Assembly (NCBI GenBank): GCA_913775095.1
Contig: CAJYIW010000017.1
Coordinates: forward strand, 124,001 to 188,000
Direction of reading: 5' to 3'
DNA from: an uncultured Siphonobacter sp.
GTDB taxonomy: Bacteria; Bacteroidota; Bacteroidia; Cytophagales; Spirosomataceae
Length of the DNA: 64,000 nt
Positions 35,632-43,581 of this stretch are shown here, one piece after another; the first letter of the stretch is position 1; the number at the start of each line of letters is the position of its first letter. The position numbers and the translations under genes were made by a program. The notes beneath the pieces are model-generated. The model worked only from the letters and a program-made list of their open reading frames with translations, was not told the origin of the DNA and ran no database searches.

Positions 35632-36558
35632 TTATCCAATAACCAGGTTAGAGCCCGAGCTGAATACCTGCCTGGAAACGCGGTCGAACGTGAAGTCGAG
35701 CCGCCCCAGGTTAATTCCTCCAAACCCTACCTGATTCACCAGGACGGGTTTGCCATCCAGGTTTTTAAACGTTTTGGGTTCGGGTAAGAAGGTATGGGTG
35801 TGGCCTCCAATAATCAAATCGATGTTGCGGGATTGTGCCGCCAGCACCGGGTCAATCACTTCGGAAGGATCACCTTTATAGCCCAAATGCGAAAGGCAAA
35901 TGACCAGGCTGCATTTTTCTTCGTTGCGTAAATAAGCCGCCACTTCGTTGGCTTTTTTGAGGGGGTCCATGAATTTCGTCTCCCCAAATAACTTGGCGGG
36001 AATCAGTCCCACCGGCTGGATGCCCAGCCCGAAAACCCCAATCTTTAAGCCTTTTACCCGGAATACTTTGTAAGGCTTCACCAGTTCCTGTAAGGGCGTA
36101 TTCGTAAAGTCGTAATTGGCTACCAGCACCGGAAACGTCGCGTGGGTACGAATCTGACGGGCAAACAGCTCCATGCCCCCGTCAAAATCGTGGTTACCCA
36201 TGGTGATGGCATCGTAACCCAGCATACTCAGGCTCTGGACTTCGGGTTCGCCATGAAAGAGATTGAAATACGGTGTTCCCTGAAAAATATCTCCGGCATC
36301 GAACAGCAGAACGTGTTCTTCCTGCTGACGGATCTGGCTCAGCAATCGGGCCCGATTCACTACACCGCCCTTACCGGCATTGCGGTCGCCCGCGGGAAAG
36401 GGATCCAGGTGGCTATGGGTATCGTTGGTATGGAGAATAGTCACTTTCAGGGAAGACGCTTCGGTTTCTGCCCAGCTGTCAAAAGAGGTGCCGCCCCACA
36501 CCAAAGCTCCGCCCAGGCCCGTAAGCTGACGAAAGAACTGACGACGATTTGAAATCAT
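35632..36558 (-). CDS. 5'-nucleotidase-type metallophosphatase, catalytic domain only
   Basis: The N-terminus NRRQFFRQLTGLGGALVW resembles a twin-arginine (Tat) signal. The calcineurin-type phosphoesterase motifs are all present: HTNDTHSHL, FDAGDIFQGT, MGNHDFDGG, CLSHLGYKGD and GGHTHTF, binding two metals. In UshA-like enzymes this catalytic domain is followed by a substrate-binding C-terminal domain, but this protein stops after the first domain at 308 residues. The missing half is encoded by the separate gene at 36643-37410, 84 nt upstream on the same strand. Expected activity is hydrolysis of nucleotides or nucleotide sugars in the periplasm. Confidence 0.92.
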   Translation of the reverse strand: MISNRRQFFRQLTGLGGALVWGGTSFDSWAETEASSLKVTILHTNDTHSHLDPFPAGDRNAGKGGVVNRARLLSQIRQQEEHVLLFDAGDIFQGTPYFNLFHGEPEVQSLSMLGYDAITMGNHDFDGGMELFARQIRTHATFPVLVANYDFTNTPLQELVKPYKVFRVKGLKIGVFGLGIQPVGLIPAKLFGETKFMDPLKKANEVAAYLRNEEKCSLVICLSHLGYKGDPSEVIDPVLAAQSRNIDLIIGGHTHTFLPEPKTFKNLDGKPVLVNQVGFGGINLGRLDFTFDRVSRQVFSSGSNLVIG

Positions 36559-36642
36559 GAAGATGTGTTTTGAGTGGGAAGCAGGGAGTTTTGGGTAGAG
36601 AACGACTGAAGTAACTCTAAACGCAAAACCCTAAACCCGATC

Positions 36643-37410
36643 TTATTGTAACACCACCCGACCGTCGAGTTGAGGATTCAGGATCTGGTGGCTTTGACCT
36701 TTTTGAGTGAAATAATTACGGATCGCGTCCCGCATGAGGTAATTCAGGGGTTCGGATTTCAGACAGTTTTTCAGGAAAGAAGCACTGTCGCCCCCCGTCG
36801 CTACGTAATCGCTAACCAGAATGCGGTAGGTTTTCTGCGGATCAAAGGGTTTGCCCTGTATCCAGACCTCAAGGGGCTTTCGGGTTTCTTTGTCCACCAC
36901 CAGTTTCATGCCCGATTCCGCATCCTGACGGGCAGCGGTGTATTCAATGAACTGCCGCATGGTTTCACCCGAAAGCGTCAGCACAACCAGGTCATTGTCA
37001 AAAGGCATGATCTCATAGACGTTACTCAGAGTCACGTTACCCTCTGGAACGTCCGCCCGGATGCCGCCGTTGTTCATCTGAGCAACGTCAATCGGAGCCC
37101 CGTACCGTTTTTGTCCTTCTTCCAGAAAAAGGTCCGTTAACAGATTGCCCAATTCCGATTCGGGTCCGCCTTTTTTCAAACGTCTGGCGGAAGTAACCAG
37201 CACCTGATTCATGGAACGACCCAGGCTGTCCTGATAAGGTTTGAGATACGTAGCCAAAGCTCCGCCAGTTCGGGATGAAGCTACCTGAGCCGTGGTATCC
37301 GTAACGGGAATAAGGGCGGTATGCGTGGAATGAGCCGAGTAATACCGGGTGCCTGAACAGGCTGATAATAAGGATAGTCCCAGCAGGAAAATCCAGGAAT
37401 GTTTGGCCAT
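36643..37410 (-). CDS. 5'-nucleotidase C-terminal-domain lipoprotein
   Basis: The start at 37410 (MAKHSWIFLLGLSLLSAC) gives a lipobox ending at Cys 18; the longer frame upstream would hide it. The remaining protein is the 5_nucleotid_C substrate-binding domain. Landmarks are GPESELGNLLTDLFLE, DVAQMNNGGIRADVPEG, VYEIMPFDNDLVVLTLSG and VSDYVATGGDSASF. The catalytic metallophosphatase domain is absent here and encoded by the next gene downstream. Together the pair equals one UshA-type 5'-nucleotidase split in two, both parts exported but by different routes (lipoprotein versus Tat). They probably associate in the periplasm. Confidence 0.9.
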   Translation of the reverse strand: MAKHSWIFLLGLSLLSACSGTRYYSAHSTHTALIPVTDTTAQVASSRTGGALATYLKPYQDSLGRSMNQVLVTSARRLKKGGPESELGNLLTDLFLEEGQKRYGAPIDVAQMNNGGIRADVPEGNVTLSNVYEIMPFDNDLVVLTLSGETMRQFIEYTAARQDAESGMKLVVDKETRKPLEVWIQGKPFDPQKTYRILVSDYVATGGDSASFLKNCLKSEPLNYLMRDAIRNYFTQKGQSHQILNPQLDGRVVLQ

Positions 37411-37583
37411 ACGAATAACCTGATGAAGTATGGATTTGGAAGCCGGCACCGGCACGAATGAGAGGCCCGCGTGGTTCCAGGGAAAATTTGGTTTTATACA
37501 AAGGTACAACGCTTTTGCCCTGAGAAAATTAAAGGAAGTTTAAGCTTTCTCAAAAACGGGTGTATTACGTTCGTTCCTCCGTA

Positions 37584-37613
37584 AACAAAAAATGCCCGCT
37601 CCAGGCAGGCATT
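37584..37613 (-). terminator. Terminator of the downstream SGNH hydrolase gene
   Basis: On the minus strand AATGCCTGC and GCGGGCATT pair (one G-U) around CTGGA and are followed by TTTTTTGTTT. It begins 21 nt after the SGNH stop. Confidence 0.8.
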
Positions 37614-37634
37614 AAACAGAGAATAATCAGCGGT

Positions 37635-38462
37635 TTATCGCAAACCCTTCCATTGCTGAACCAGCCGGTTGGTAATGATTTGGTAACCCTGGTCGGAGGG
37701 ATGAAGGCCATCGTAGGTTAGGGCCACAGACTCCGGGGGGTAGGGATATTCATCCGTTTCGGGATTGAATGGAATGTCGAGGTAAGCCGGATAGGTGTAA
37801 TTCTGATACTGACCCGTTTGTGGATTTTTCAGACGTTTGAAATGCACCATGTGGTCGAGGGTTAATTCGGAATCATGGTATAAATCAACCACCGGAAACT
37901 TTTCAGAGGCTCCAATAGCTACAATGGCATTGGCGACCTGCTCCAGCGTCTGATCCATCTTCGGTTTGTACGAGCCATACGCATGGTTGGACGGATTGTT
38001 GATGTACACAAAATCACCGCGTTGCATGGGAGTAATCAGAATGATCCGGGCCCGTTTATTCAGGCTGCGGAATTTATCGACAATCGTTCGGAAGGAGCCG
38101 TAGATAGTGGCGTTTCCCGTGGCTTGTTCGTAGTCGGTGAGTGAACCAATCCGTTTGCCCTGCCACCAGTCATTTGTTCCCAGGAAGATGGTGTATACAT
38201 CGGCTTTGACCAGCCCCAATGACTCAACGCTTTCGGCAATTTTTACGGCAGTCCAGCCATTATGACCCTGGTTAATGTAGTCAACCTGCGGGTAACGTTC
38301 CTTAATAAGTGTCAGGTAACCCTTCGTAATCCGATGGCCGGTTTCATCGGGATGATCGTTCAAATACGTAATGGAATCTCCCAGAGCCAGCCAGGTAATT
38401 TTGCGGGGAGCGGCCCCTAAACAAAGAAAAAGCAGGCAAAACAGGGCCAGAAAACGTTTCAT
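37635..38462 (-). CDS. Secreted SGNH/GDSL hydrolase
   Basis: The signal peptide MKRFLALFCLLFLCLGAAP precedes KITWLALGDSIT, the GDS(I/L) block with the nucleophilic Ser (about residue 30). Block II Gly lies in NQGHNGWT, block III is FLGTNDWW with the key Asn, and the catalytic Asp-x-x-His is in YDGLHPSDQGY. This is the standard four-block SGNH fold. At 275 residues it is a single-domain esterase, likely acting on acylated carbohydrates or lipids in the periplasm. It differs clearly from the SGNH protein at 28928, which has a longer C-terminal part. It appears monocistronic. Confidence 0.9.
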   Translation of the reverse strand: MKRFLALFCLLFLCLGAAPRKITWLALGDSITYLNDHPDETGHRITKGYLTLIKERYPQVDYINQGHNGWTAVKIAESVESLGLVKADVYTIFLGTNDWWQGKRIGSLTDYEQATGNATIYGSFRTIVDKFRSLNKRARIILITPMQRGDFVYINNPSNHAYGSYKPKMDQTLEQVANAIVAIGASEKFPVVDLYHDSELTLDHMVHFKRLKNPQTGQYQNYTYPAYLDIPFNPETDEYPYPPESVALTYDGLHPSDQGYQIITNRLVQQWKGLR

Positions 38463-38632
38463 GGTAAGGTATTAAGAGGTGTGTTAACGAAGACGGAAGC
38501 AGAAAGGCTTTACATCCATTTTTTTCGAAAAATCGTCTCCAGCTCATTCAATTCCTAAACGGACCGCATCTATTTTAAAGTTTTCGCGAAAAATGAGTGA
38601 GACAAATTTACTCTTAAAAAGACCGGTTAGAT

Positions 38633-38668
38633 AAAAAAAGGATTGAGGAACTGGTCCTCAATCCTTTT
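38633..38668 (-). terminator. Terminator of the FAD/NAD(P)-binding protein gene
   Basis: AAAAGGATTGAGG and CCTCAATCCTTTT form a 13-bp stem with a 7-nt loop. The minus strand continues with further T residues, 21 nt after the stop. Confidence 0.85.
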
Positions 38669-38689
38669 CTAATGACGCTGATAATGAGA

Positions 38690-40429
38690 TCAGGCGGGTA
38701 TCGGCTGGTTTTTGAAAATGCCCTCAATCACACAGGAAGAGGCCTCTTCGCAAAAGTCCAGTCCGGAATAATCCGGGTTATAGCCACCAATGTACGGAAC
38801 CGCCATGATATTGATTCTTTCATTATACGCCCCGTAAGCGTCTACTACCTGAAAATAATCATTGATGGTAATGCCGTGCACCTTCAGGTAATGCTCGCCG
38901 TCGGAGGCTTTGTAGATGTTTTCTTTATCCTTCTGCATCGCTTCCTCCGCTTTTTCTGCGGACTGAAACTTCAGGCGGGCCGGACTGATGACGTGAGCTT
39001 TTTTCAAACTTTCAAAGGGAAACGCAGCGTAAGGCAAATGCGGTTGACCTACGCAGTTGACGAACGTTTGGTAATACACACACTGTTCCTGACCCGCTTC
39101 GTCGGTATAGGTATAGTTGGCACCGCCCTGAGGCTGTGGTTCTTCCTCGCCGTCTGACCCCACGGTAACCATGTCGAGCTTACCAGCCGCGTGAAGCACG
39201 AGCAATTCTTCGCAGGAACTTTGCGGAACGGCAGCGATGACAATGGAGATCAGGGGCATTAACACCTTCTGGAGTCGCATCATGTCCTCGGCGGAGAAGT
39301 ACTTGGCCGGGTAATTCATGGCAAAACTCAGTTCCGCCAGCTTTTCTTTCCAGAAAATGGATTTTCGTTCCTGAATGGATTGTTCCGCTTCTTCATACTC
39401 AGCCAGAAATAACTCAAAAGGCTCGCACCGTTCGCGGTAACTCATCATTTCCTCGACGAACTCCTCCAGCGTCAGGTCTTTGATTTTCTCATAGAAAGCC
39501 GGGTCTTTTTCAATGAAACTGGCTTTGAAATTGGAATCAAAGACGTAATCCAGCGAAAGGAAACCGTCGTTACTGGCTTTGTTCTGCTCGATATCTTCGT
39601 CACTCAGTAAGGAATCACCATTGACTTTGGGTTCGTCGAGATGAAACCGAATGGCGGGTAACAGGCCGTTTCGGGAGTGCATGACGATTTTAAAATCGGG
39701 AGAATCCTCATGGACCTGATAACCCGTCAGCTTGCCCTCTGCATCACTCTGGAACGTTCCGTTCTGACGCGAAAGCGTTCGGATCGCATCAATAGCGGTT
39801 AAAGAAGCCCCTTTGATGGCAACGGTATGATTCGTTCTGATCTGCAGTTTTTTCGGCGGGTAGGGCGAATCGTAATAGTTGGGTACAGAGCCTTCGTGTT
39901 TGATGGGCCACTGGTGACCCGTCGTGATGATGACATGATCGAAGTGCAGCAGGTCAGAGGCTTCGGTCTTCACGCCTACTTCATTGGTTTCGGGATAGTC
40001 AATGACGTCAATAACCCGGGTGTTGAGATGAAGCGTAGTGGGCAAACCCTGCTTTTTTGCCTGTTCCAATAACAAATCAAACTGATCGGATAGGTAGCGT
40101 CCCAGCAATAGCCGGGGAATTACTTTGTATTCATTGAACTTCTTCCGTTCTATGTCAAAGGTTCGCAGCGTATCGTCTGAAATGGTCTGAATCCATTCGC
40201 CAATGGAAGTTACCAGATCCGGTACTTCAATGTCCGAAACGTTGCTGATGTGTTCAACGTTGGCTCCGAGTTTGCTGTAGGGCATACCGCCACCCAGCTC
40301 ATATTGCGATTCAAAGATGTCAACTGTAAAATCGATTCTTCCTAAATCGACTAGCCGTTTGAAGACGAATAATCCGCTCGGTCCACCCCCTAAAATAGCT
40401 ATACGTTTATTAGTTTTTTCTGCCTTCAT
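38690..40429 (-). CDS. FAD/NAD(P)-binding protein (NAD_binding_9 type)
   Basis: The N-terminal dinucleotide motif AILGGGPSGLFVFKRL (about 10-25) binds FAD. ESQYELGGGMPYS, which follows the first beta-alpha-beta unit, and a second segment TVAIKGASLTAIDAIRTL (about 200) fit the NAD_binding_9 family of large monooxygenase-like flavoproteins (related to HpaL/YdhS types). There is a long insertion (about 270-440) of charged helices. Without a signal peptide it is cytosolic. The family has no well-established reaction, so it should be annotated as a putative oxidoreductase. The gene stands alone with its own terminator. Confidence 0.82.
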   Translation of the reverse strand: MKAEKTNKRIAILGGGPSGLFVFKRLVDLGRIDFTVDIFESQYELGGGMPYSKLGANVEHISNVSDIEVPDLVTSIGEWIQTISDDTLRTFDIERKKFNEYKVIPRLLLGRYLSDQFDLLLEQAKKQGLPTTLHLNTRVIDVIDYPETNEVGVKTEASDLLHFDHVIITTGHQWPIKHEGSVPNYYDSPYPPKKLQIRTNHTVAIKGASLTAIDAIRTLSRQNGTFQSDAEGKLTGYQVHEDSPDFKIVMHSRNGLLPAIRFHLDEPKVNGDSLLSDEDIEQNKASNDGFLSLDYVFDSNFKASFIEKDPAFYEKIKDLTLEEFVEEMMSYRERCEPFELFLAEYEEAEQSIQERKSIFWKEKLAELSFAMNYPAKYFSAEDMMRLQKVLMPLISIVIAAVPQSSCEELLVLHAAGKLDMVTVGSDGEEEPQPQGGANYTYTDEAGQEQCVYYQTFVNCVGQPHLPYAAFPFESLKKAHVISPARLKFQSAEKAEEAMQKDKENIYKASDGEHYLKVHGITINDYFQVVDAYGAYNERINIMAVPYIGGYNPDYSGLDFCEEASSCVIEGIFKNQPIPA

Positions 40430-40483
40430 TTTGAGCTTTTATAAGTCGCTCTGAATTAACCAGATTAACCAGGATTTGTTACT

Positions 40484-40529
40484 AAATAAAAGAAGGATTG
40501 AAAGGAGGTTTATCTCTTTTCAATCCTTC
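40484..40529 (-). terminator. Terminator of the membrane-protein/Met-His protein unit
   Basis: GAAGGATTGAAAAG and CTTTCAATCCTTC pair with one bulge around a 10-11-nt loop and are followed by TTTTATTT on the minus strand, 29 nt after the stop. Confidence 0.8.
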
Positions 40530-40558
40530 GTAAACGCCTGATAAAAAAAGCTCCAGTG

Positions 40559-42184
40559 TTACTTTACGCTCGCGTCAAAAACGCCGGTTAATACTTTATT
40601 ATTACGTTTCACCTGAACCCAGATTCGATAATCTCCACGCTGCGGAAAGGCGTATGGAATGGAAAGGTGATTGTTCGCTTTGCCATGCTCCATTCCGGTC
40701 ATGGAAGCCATGTCCATGTTGGGCATAATCAGGTGATCGCGGGCGGCTTCGGGTAACTGGGCCAGCATTTGTATTACCTGATCGACACTGTCGCGGAATA
40801 CGTTCGCAGGAGCCGGATTGGCCGCAAGTCGCTGTTTTTCGGCAATCCGGTTTTCAAGAATTTGCTGAGAGGCGTTGGAATAGGTTCCCGTGGGGTGGAG
40901 GTGAATGTAAACCTGTCCGTCATTTTTGAAAACGGCTGCGTGGCCCTGCATGCCCAGGTAGGGTTGAAGCGAGGCAGCTTTTCCCTCCGGGTCTAAAACG
41001 CTGAAATTGAGCGAGTACAATTTGCCCGGCTGAAAAGTCTGATTGGCCTGAGCTTCCCACACAATCGTAGAGCCATCCTGCAATTTGGTTTTAACCCCTG
41101 GTTTGCCGCAAATGGTGATGTTCTGATCGCCCAGCAAGGGCTGGGTTTTGGTCACCGAAGACGTGACCGCATAAGTATCTTCCGGGTCGGCTTTGGTGGT
41201 CTGGGGTTTGGAGTTAGGGTAAGCCGGGATGTCCAGGGTATCCGTTACCGTATAAGTAAAGCCGTGGTAACGAACCATGTCGGCGTACAGCAGATACTTG
41301 CCCGCGGGTAAATCAGGCAGCGAAGCCTGAAAAGTGAGAGAATCTACGCGGGCCGGGTGCAGGTGAGCAAAGGCATCCATGGTTCCCTGACGTACCAGAA
41401 ACAGGTGCATGAGCTTGCCATGATCGGGCACCAGGTAACTCAGCGAGCGATTTTTAACCGAACTGGAATCAATCCGTAACGTTAATACCGGCTCATCAGC
41501 CACCCGATCAATGCGGGAAGTAGCCTGATAGGGCTGGTACAGGTAATCTTTGTACTCGCTGGCCCGGTCTTTCCACCAGTTATTGCCGATGAAAACCAGT
41601 CCGATGCAAAACGTTGCTCCCACCAAGGAGCCGGTAACCCGTTTCCGTCGGGTTTGAGCCGTATCTTCCTGACCGGGTTTCATTAAGCCATCACTGACGC
41701 TGGCTCCAAAAATGGTGGTCAGCAGGCCGATTAGTAAAACGCCCAGACCGACCAGCACCCATCCCGTTACTTCGGGCATGCTTCGGGTAGCGGTGGAAAC
41801 AGCTACCATGGGAACCACCACGGTTCCGGTACCGAGACTGCCCTTGATGGTAACCTGCACACTGGCCGAGCCCGCCTCCATGAACCAGACGGCTCCCTGA
41901 TACTGCCCTCTTTCGTTGGCAACGGGTAAGGCCGGATCGGCTTTGGGAGAGCCTTCGTCACCCGCAGAAAAATAGATGGGTTTCAGGTCGATGCTCTGGA
42001 CGCTTCCCTGACCCACGAGGACCGTTACCTGAGCCGTGCCCGGAATGACATCAGGGGGTTGCACAAACACCTGCACCGGGTAATTCCCCGCCTTGCCTTC
42101 GTAGACGACTCCCGAACTCCCCACGTGAGACCAGGTCAGGAGCGGGAAGCTCAGGAAGATAATAAGGTATTTCAGAAATTTCAT
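40559..42184 (-). CDS. Exported Met/His-rich protein with one membrane helix, possible metal handling
   Basis: The start at 42184 (MKFLKYLIIFLSFPLLTWS) gives a signal peptide; the 27 extra codons upstream overlap the previous gene. Mature residues include two transmembrane-like stretches (about 140-162 and 190-208) and then a large extracytoplasmic part. That part has KLMHLFLVRQGTMDAFAHLHP, GHAAVFKNDGQVYIHLHPTG and the Met-rich tail MPNMDMASMTGMEHG. Clusters of His and Met spaced like this are typical of copper-binding periplasmic proteins; that reading is inference. It follows the polytopic membrane-protein gene after 22 nt. I do not recognise the family by name. Confidence 0.7.
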   Translation of the reverse strand: MKFLKYLIIFLSFPLLTWSHVGSSGVVYEGKAGNYPVQVFVQPPDVIPGTAQVTVLVGQGSVQSIDLKPIYFSAGDEGSPKADPALPVANERGQYQGAVWFMEAGSASVQVTIKGSLGTGTVVVPMVAVSTATRSMPEVTGWVLVGLGVLLIGLLTTIFGASVSDGLMKPGQEDTAQTRRKRVTGSLVGATFCIGLVFIGNNWWKDRASEYKDYLYQPYQATSRIDRVADEPVLTLRIDSSSVKNRSLSYLVPDHGKLMHLFLVRQGTMDAFAHLHPARVDSLTFQASLPDLPAGKYLLYADMVRYHGFTYTVTDTLDIPAYPNSKPQTTKADPEDTYAVTSSVTKTQPLLGDQNITICGKPGVKTKLQDGSTIVWEAQANQTFQPGKLYSLNFSVLDPEGKAASLQPYLGMQGHAAVFKNDGQVYIHLHPTGTYSNASQQILENRIAEKQRLAANPAPANVFRDSVDQVIQMLAQLPEAARDHLIMPNMDMASMTGMEHGKANNHLSIPYAFPQRGDYRIWVQVKRNNKVLTGVFDASVK

Positions 42185-42206
42185 GATCGTTCTTTCGGTA
42201 GTGAAT

Positions 42207-43427
42207 TTATCGTACAACGCGTTGCATCCATTTGCCCCAGAGTAAAGCCAGACGAGTGGTGACAATGGCGATCAGCAGGGCAATGCCTAAGCCCTGCAAC
42301 AGATCGGGGAGCTTCTGGCTCGACCAGGGGCGATAGGCATAGCGATACTGCCAGTTGGGATCACTACCAAAATACCAGGTGTAACTGCCGAAGATTTTAT
42401 TGCGGGCCAGGGGCGAAGTAAAGAGAAACTCCGTGGCGTACCACTGGGTAACGAAATAGACCAGAGAGAACACTAATCCCAAAGCCAGAGCCTGAATCCA
42501 GTCGTTTCTGTTGGCCAGTCGTGGACTGAGCCAGTCGCAGAAAAAGGCCGGCACGATGACCAGTATCGGGAATCCGTAAAACTGAAAGTGCGTAACGGGG
42601 TTCAGGATGGGACCCAGCAAAGGTTCGGCATGAAATTGCTGCATAACCCAGTTAACCACCAGCATAAATGCCATGTACAGGCTACTGATGATGGTTCGGC
42701 CCCACCGATGGCCCGAGGCCCGTCCGGTCGAGAAAATCAGTAGCGGGAAAACGAAGGCCGAAATCTGATAATAAAACGATCGGTGTCCCGATGAACTGGA
42801 TAAAAATTCAGAAGTAAAGAGATACACCAGTGAGATAAGTAATCCGGCGGAAATCATGAACATGAGCTGTAGCCGCCGGGAACGGCTTGCGTTTTGTTCG
42901 GCCGTAAAGCCCGCCACTGGCTCCGCCCGATTCAGCATGGACATGACCACAAACATGGCTCCTAACTGAATGGTAATGAGGCCCATCAGCAGAACGGTAT
43001 GCGGAGGCGTAAAAATCTCGACGTCCAGTCCGTAGGCGGCATGCCACCAATCGTCGAAAGGAGCCGAAGTAAGGGCCGCCATGCTGCCCCAGATGCAGAA
43101 AAGTCCGCCCAGCGAGCTATAAAAAATTCCCCAGAATCGAACCGAACGGCCTTTTTCCTGCGGACTTCCCCAGAAGGAGGTTTTCAGGCACTGAAACCCG
43201 GCAAAAGTGCCCGCAAAAACGGAACCGAGGTACATGAGCACGTGCGGAGCTGAAAACAGTCCATCGCGGCCAATGGTCATGTGCCAGGAGATGTCCCAGA
43301 GTACGCCGACAAAAATATTTAGTGAAGCAAAAACGCAGACGTACACGTAAAGGGGTATGCCCAGCAAAACCGACGAGCGGGAAGAAGCGTATTCCTGCGT
43401 GTGAGGAATCGATGCGAGACTTGACAT
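42207..43427 (-). CDS. Polytopic membrane protein with paired Asp/His motifs, family unknown
   Basis: About ten hydrophobic segments fill 406 residues. Near the N-terminal third are four striking motifs at helix ends: WDISWH (D45, H49), SAPH (H62), DDWWHAAYGLD (D125, D126, H129) and TPPH (H143). Acidic and His residues at this density inside a membrane protein suggest a metal site or proton/electron path. I cannot match it to a named transporter or oxidase family. Its stop is 22 nt upstream of the Met/His-rich exported protein, and the PQQ/heme-c dehydrogenase lies 154 nt upstream on the same strand. Role unknown. Confidence 0.7.
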   Translation of the reverse strand: MSSLASIPHTQEYASSRSSVLLGIPLYVYVCVFASLNIFVGVLWDISWHMTIGRDGLFSAPHVLMYLGSVFAGTFAGFQCLKTSFWGSPQEKGRSVRFWGIFYSSLGGLFCIWGSMAALTSAPFDDWWHAAYGLDVEIFTPPHTVLLMGLITIQLGAMFVVMSMLNRAEPVAGFTAEQNASRSRRLQLMFMISAGLLISLVYLFTSEFLSSSSGHRSFYYQISAFVFPLLIFSTGRASGHRWGRTIISSLYMAFMLVVNWVMQQFHAEPLLGPILNPVTHFQFYGFPILVIVPAFFCDWLSPRLANRNDWIQALALGLVFSLVYFVTQWYATEFLFTSPLARNKIFGSYTWYFGSDPNWQYRYAYRPWSSQKLPDLLQGLGIALLIAIVTTRLALLWGKWMQRVVR

Positions 43428-43581
43428 AGGAAAAGGATGTAGAGGAATGGGTTAGCTAAGGTAAGCTTTATATTCCATTTTTTTTCTTAAAGTCAAGGTT
43501 TCCAGCGTCTTTTAGGTGTCTTTAGCCGGAGATTGATTCCCAGCGAAAAACCAATCCCATGAACGGGGGATGATTTGATCA

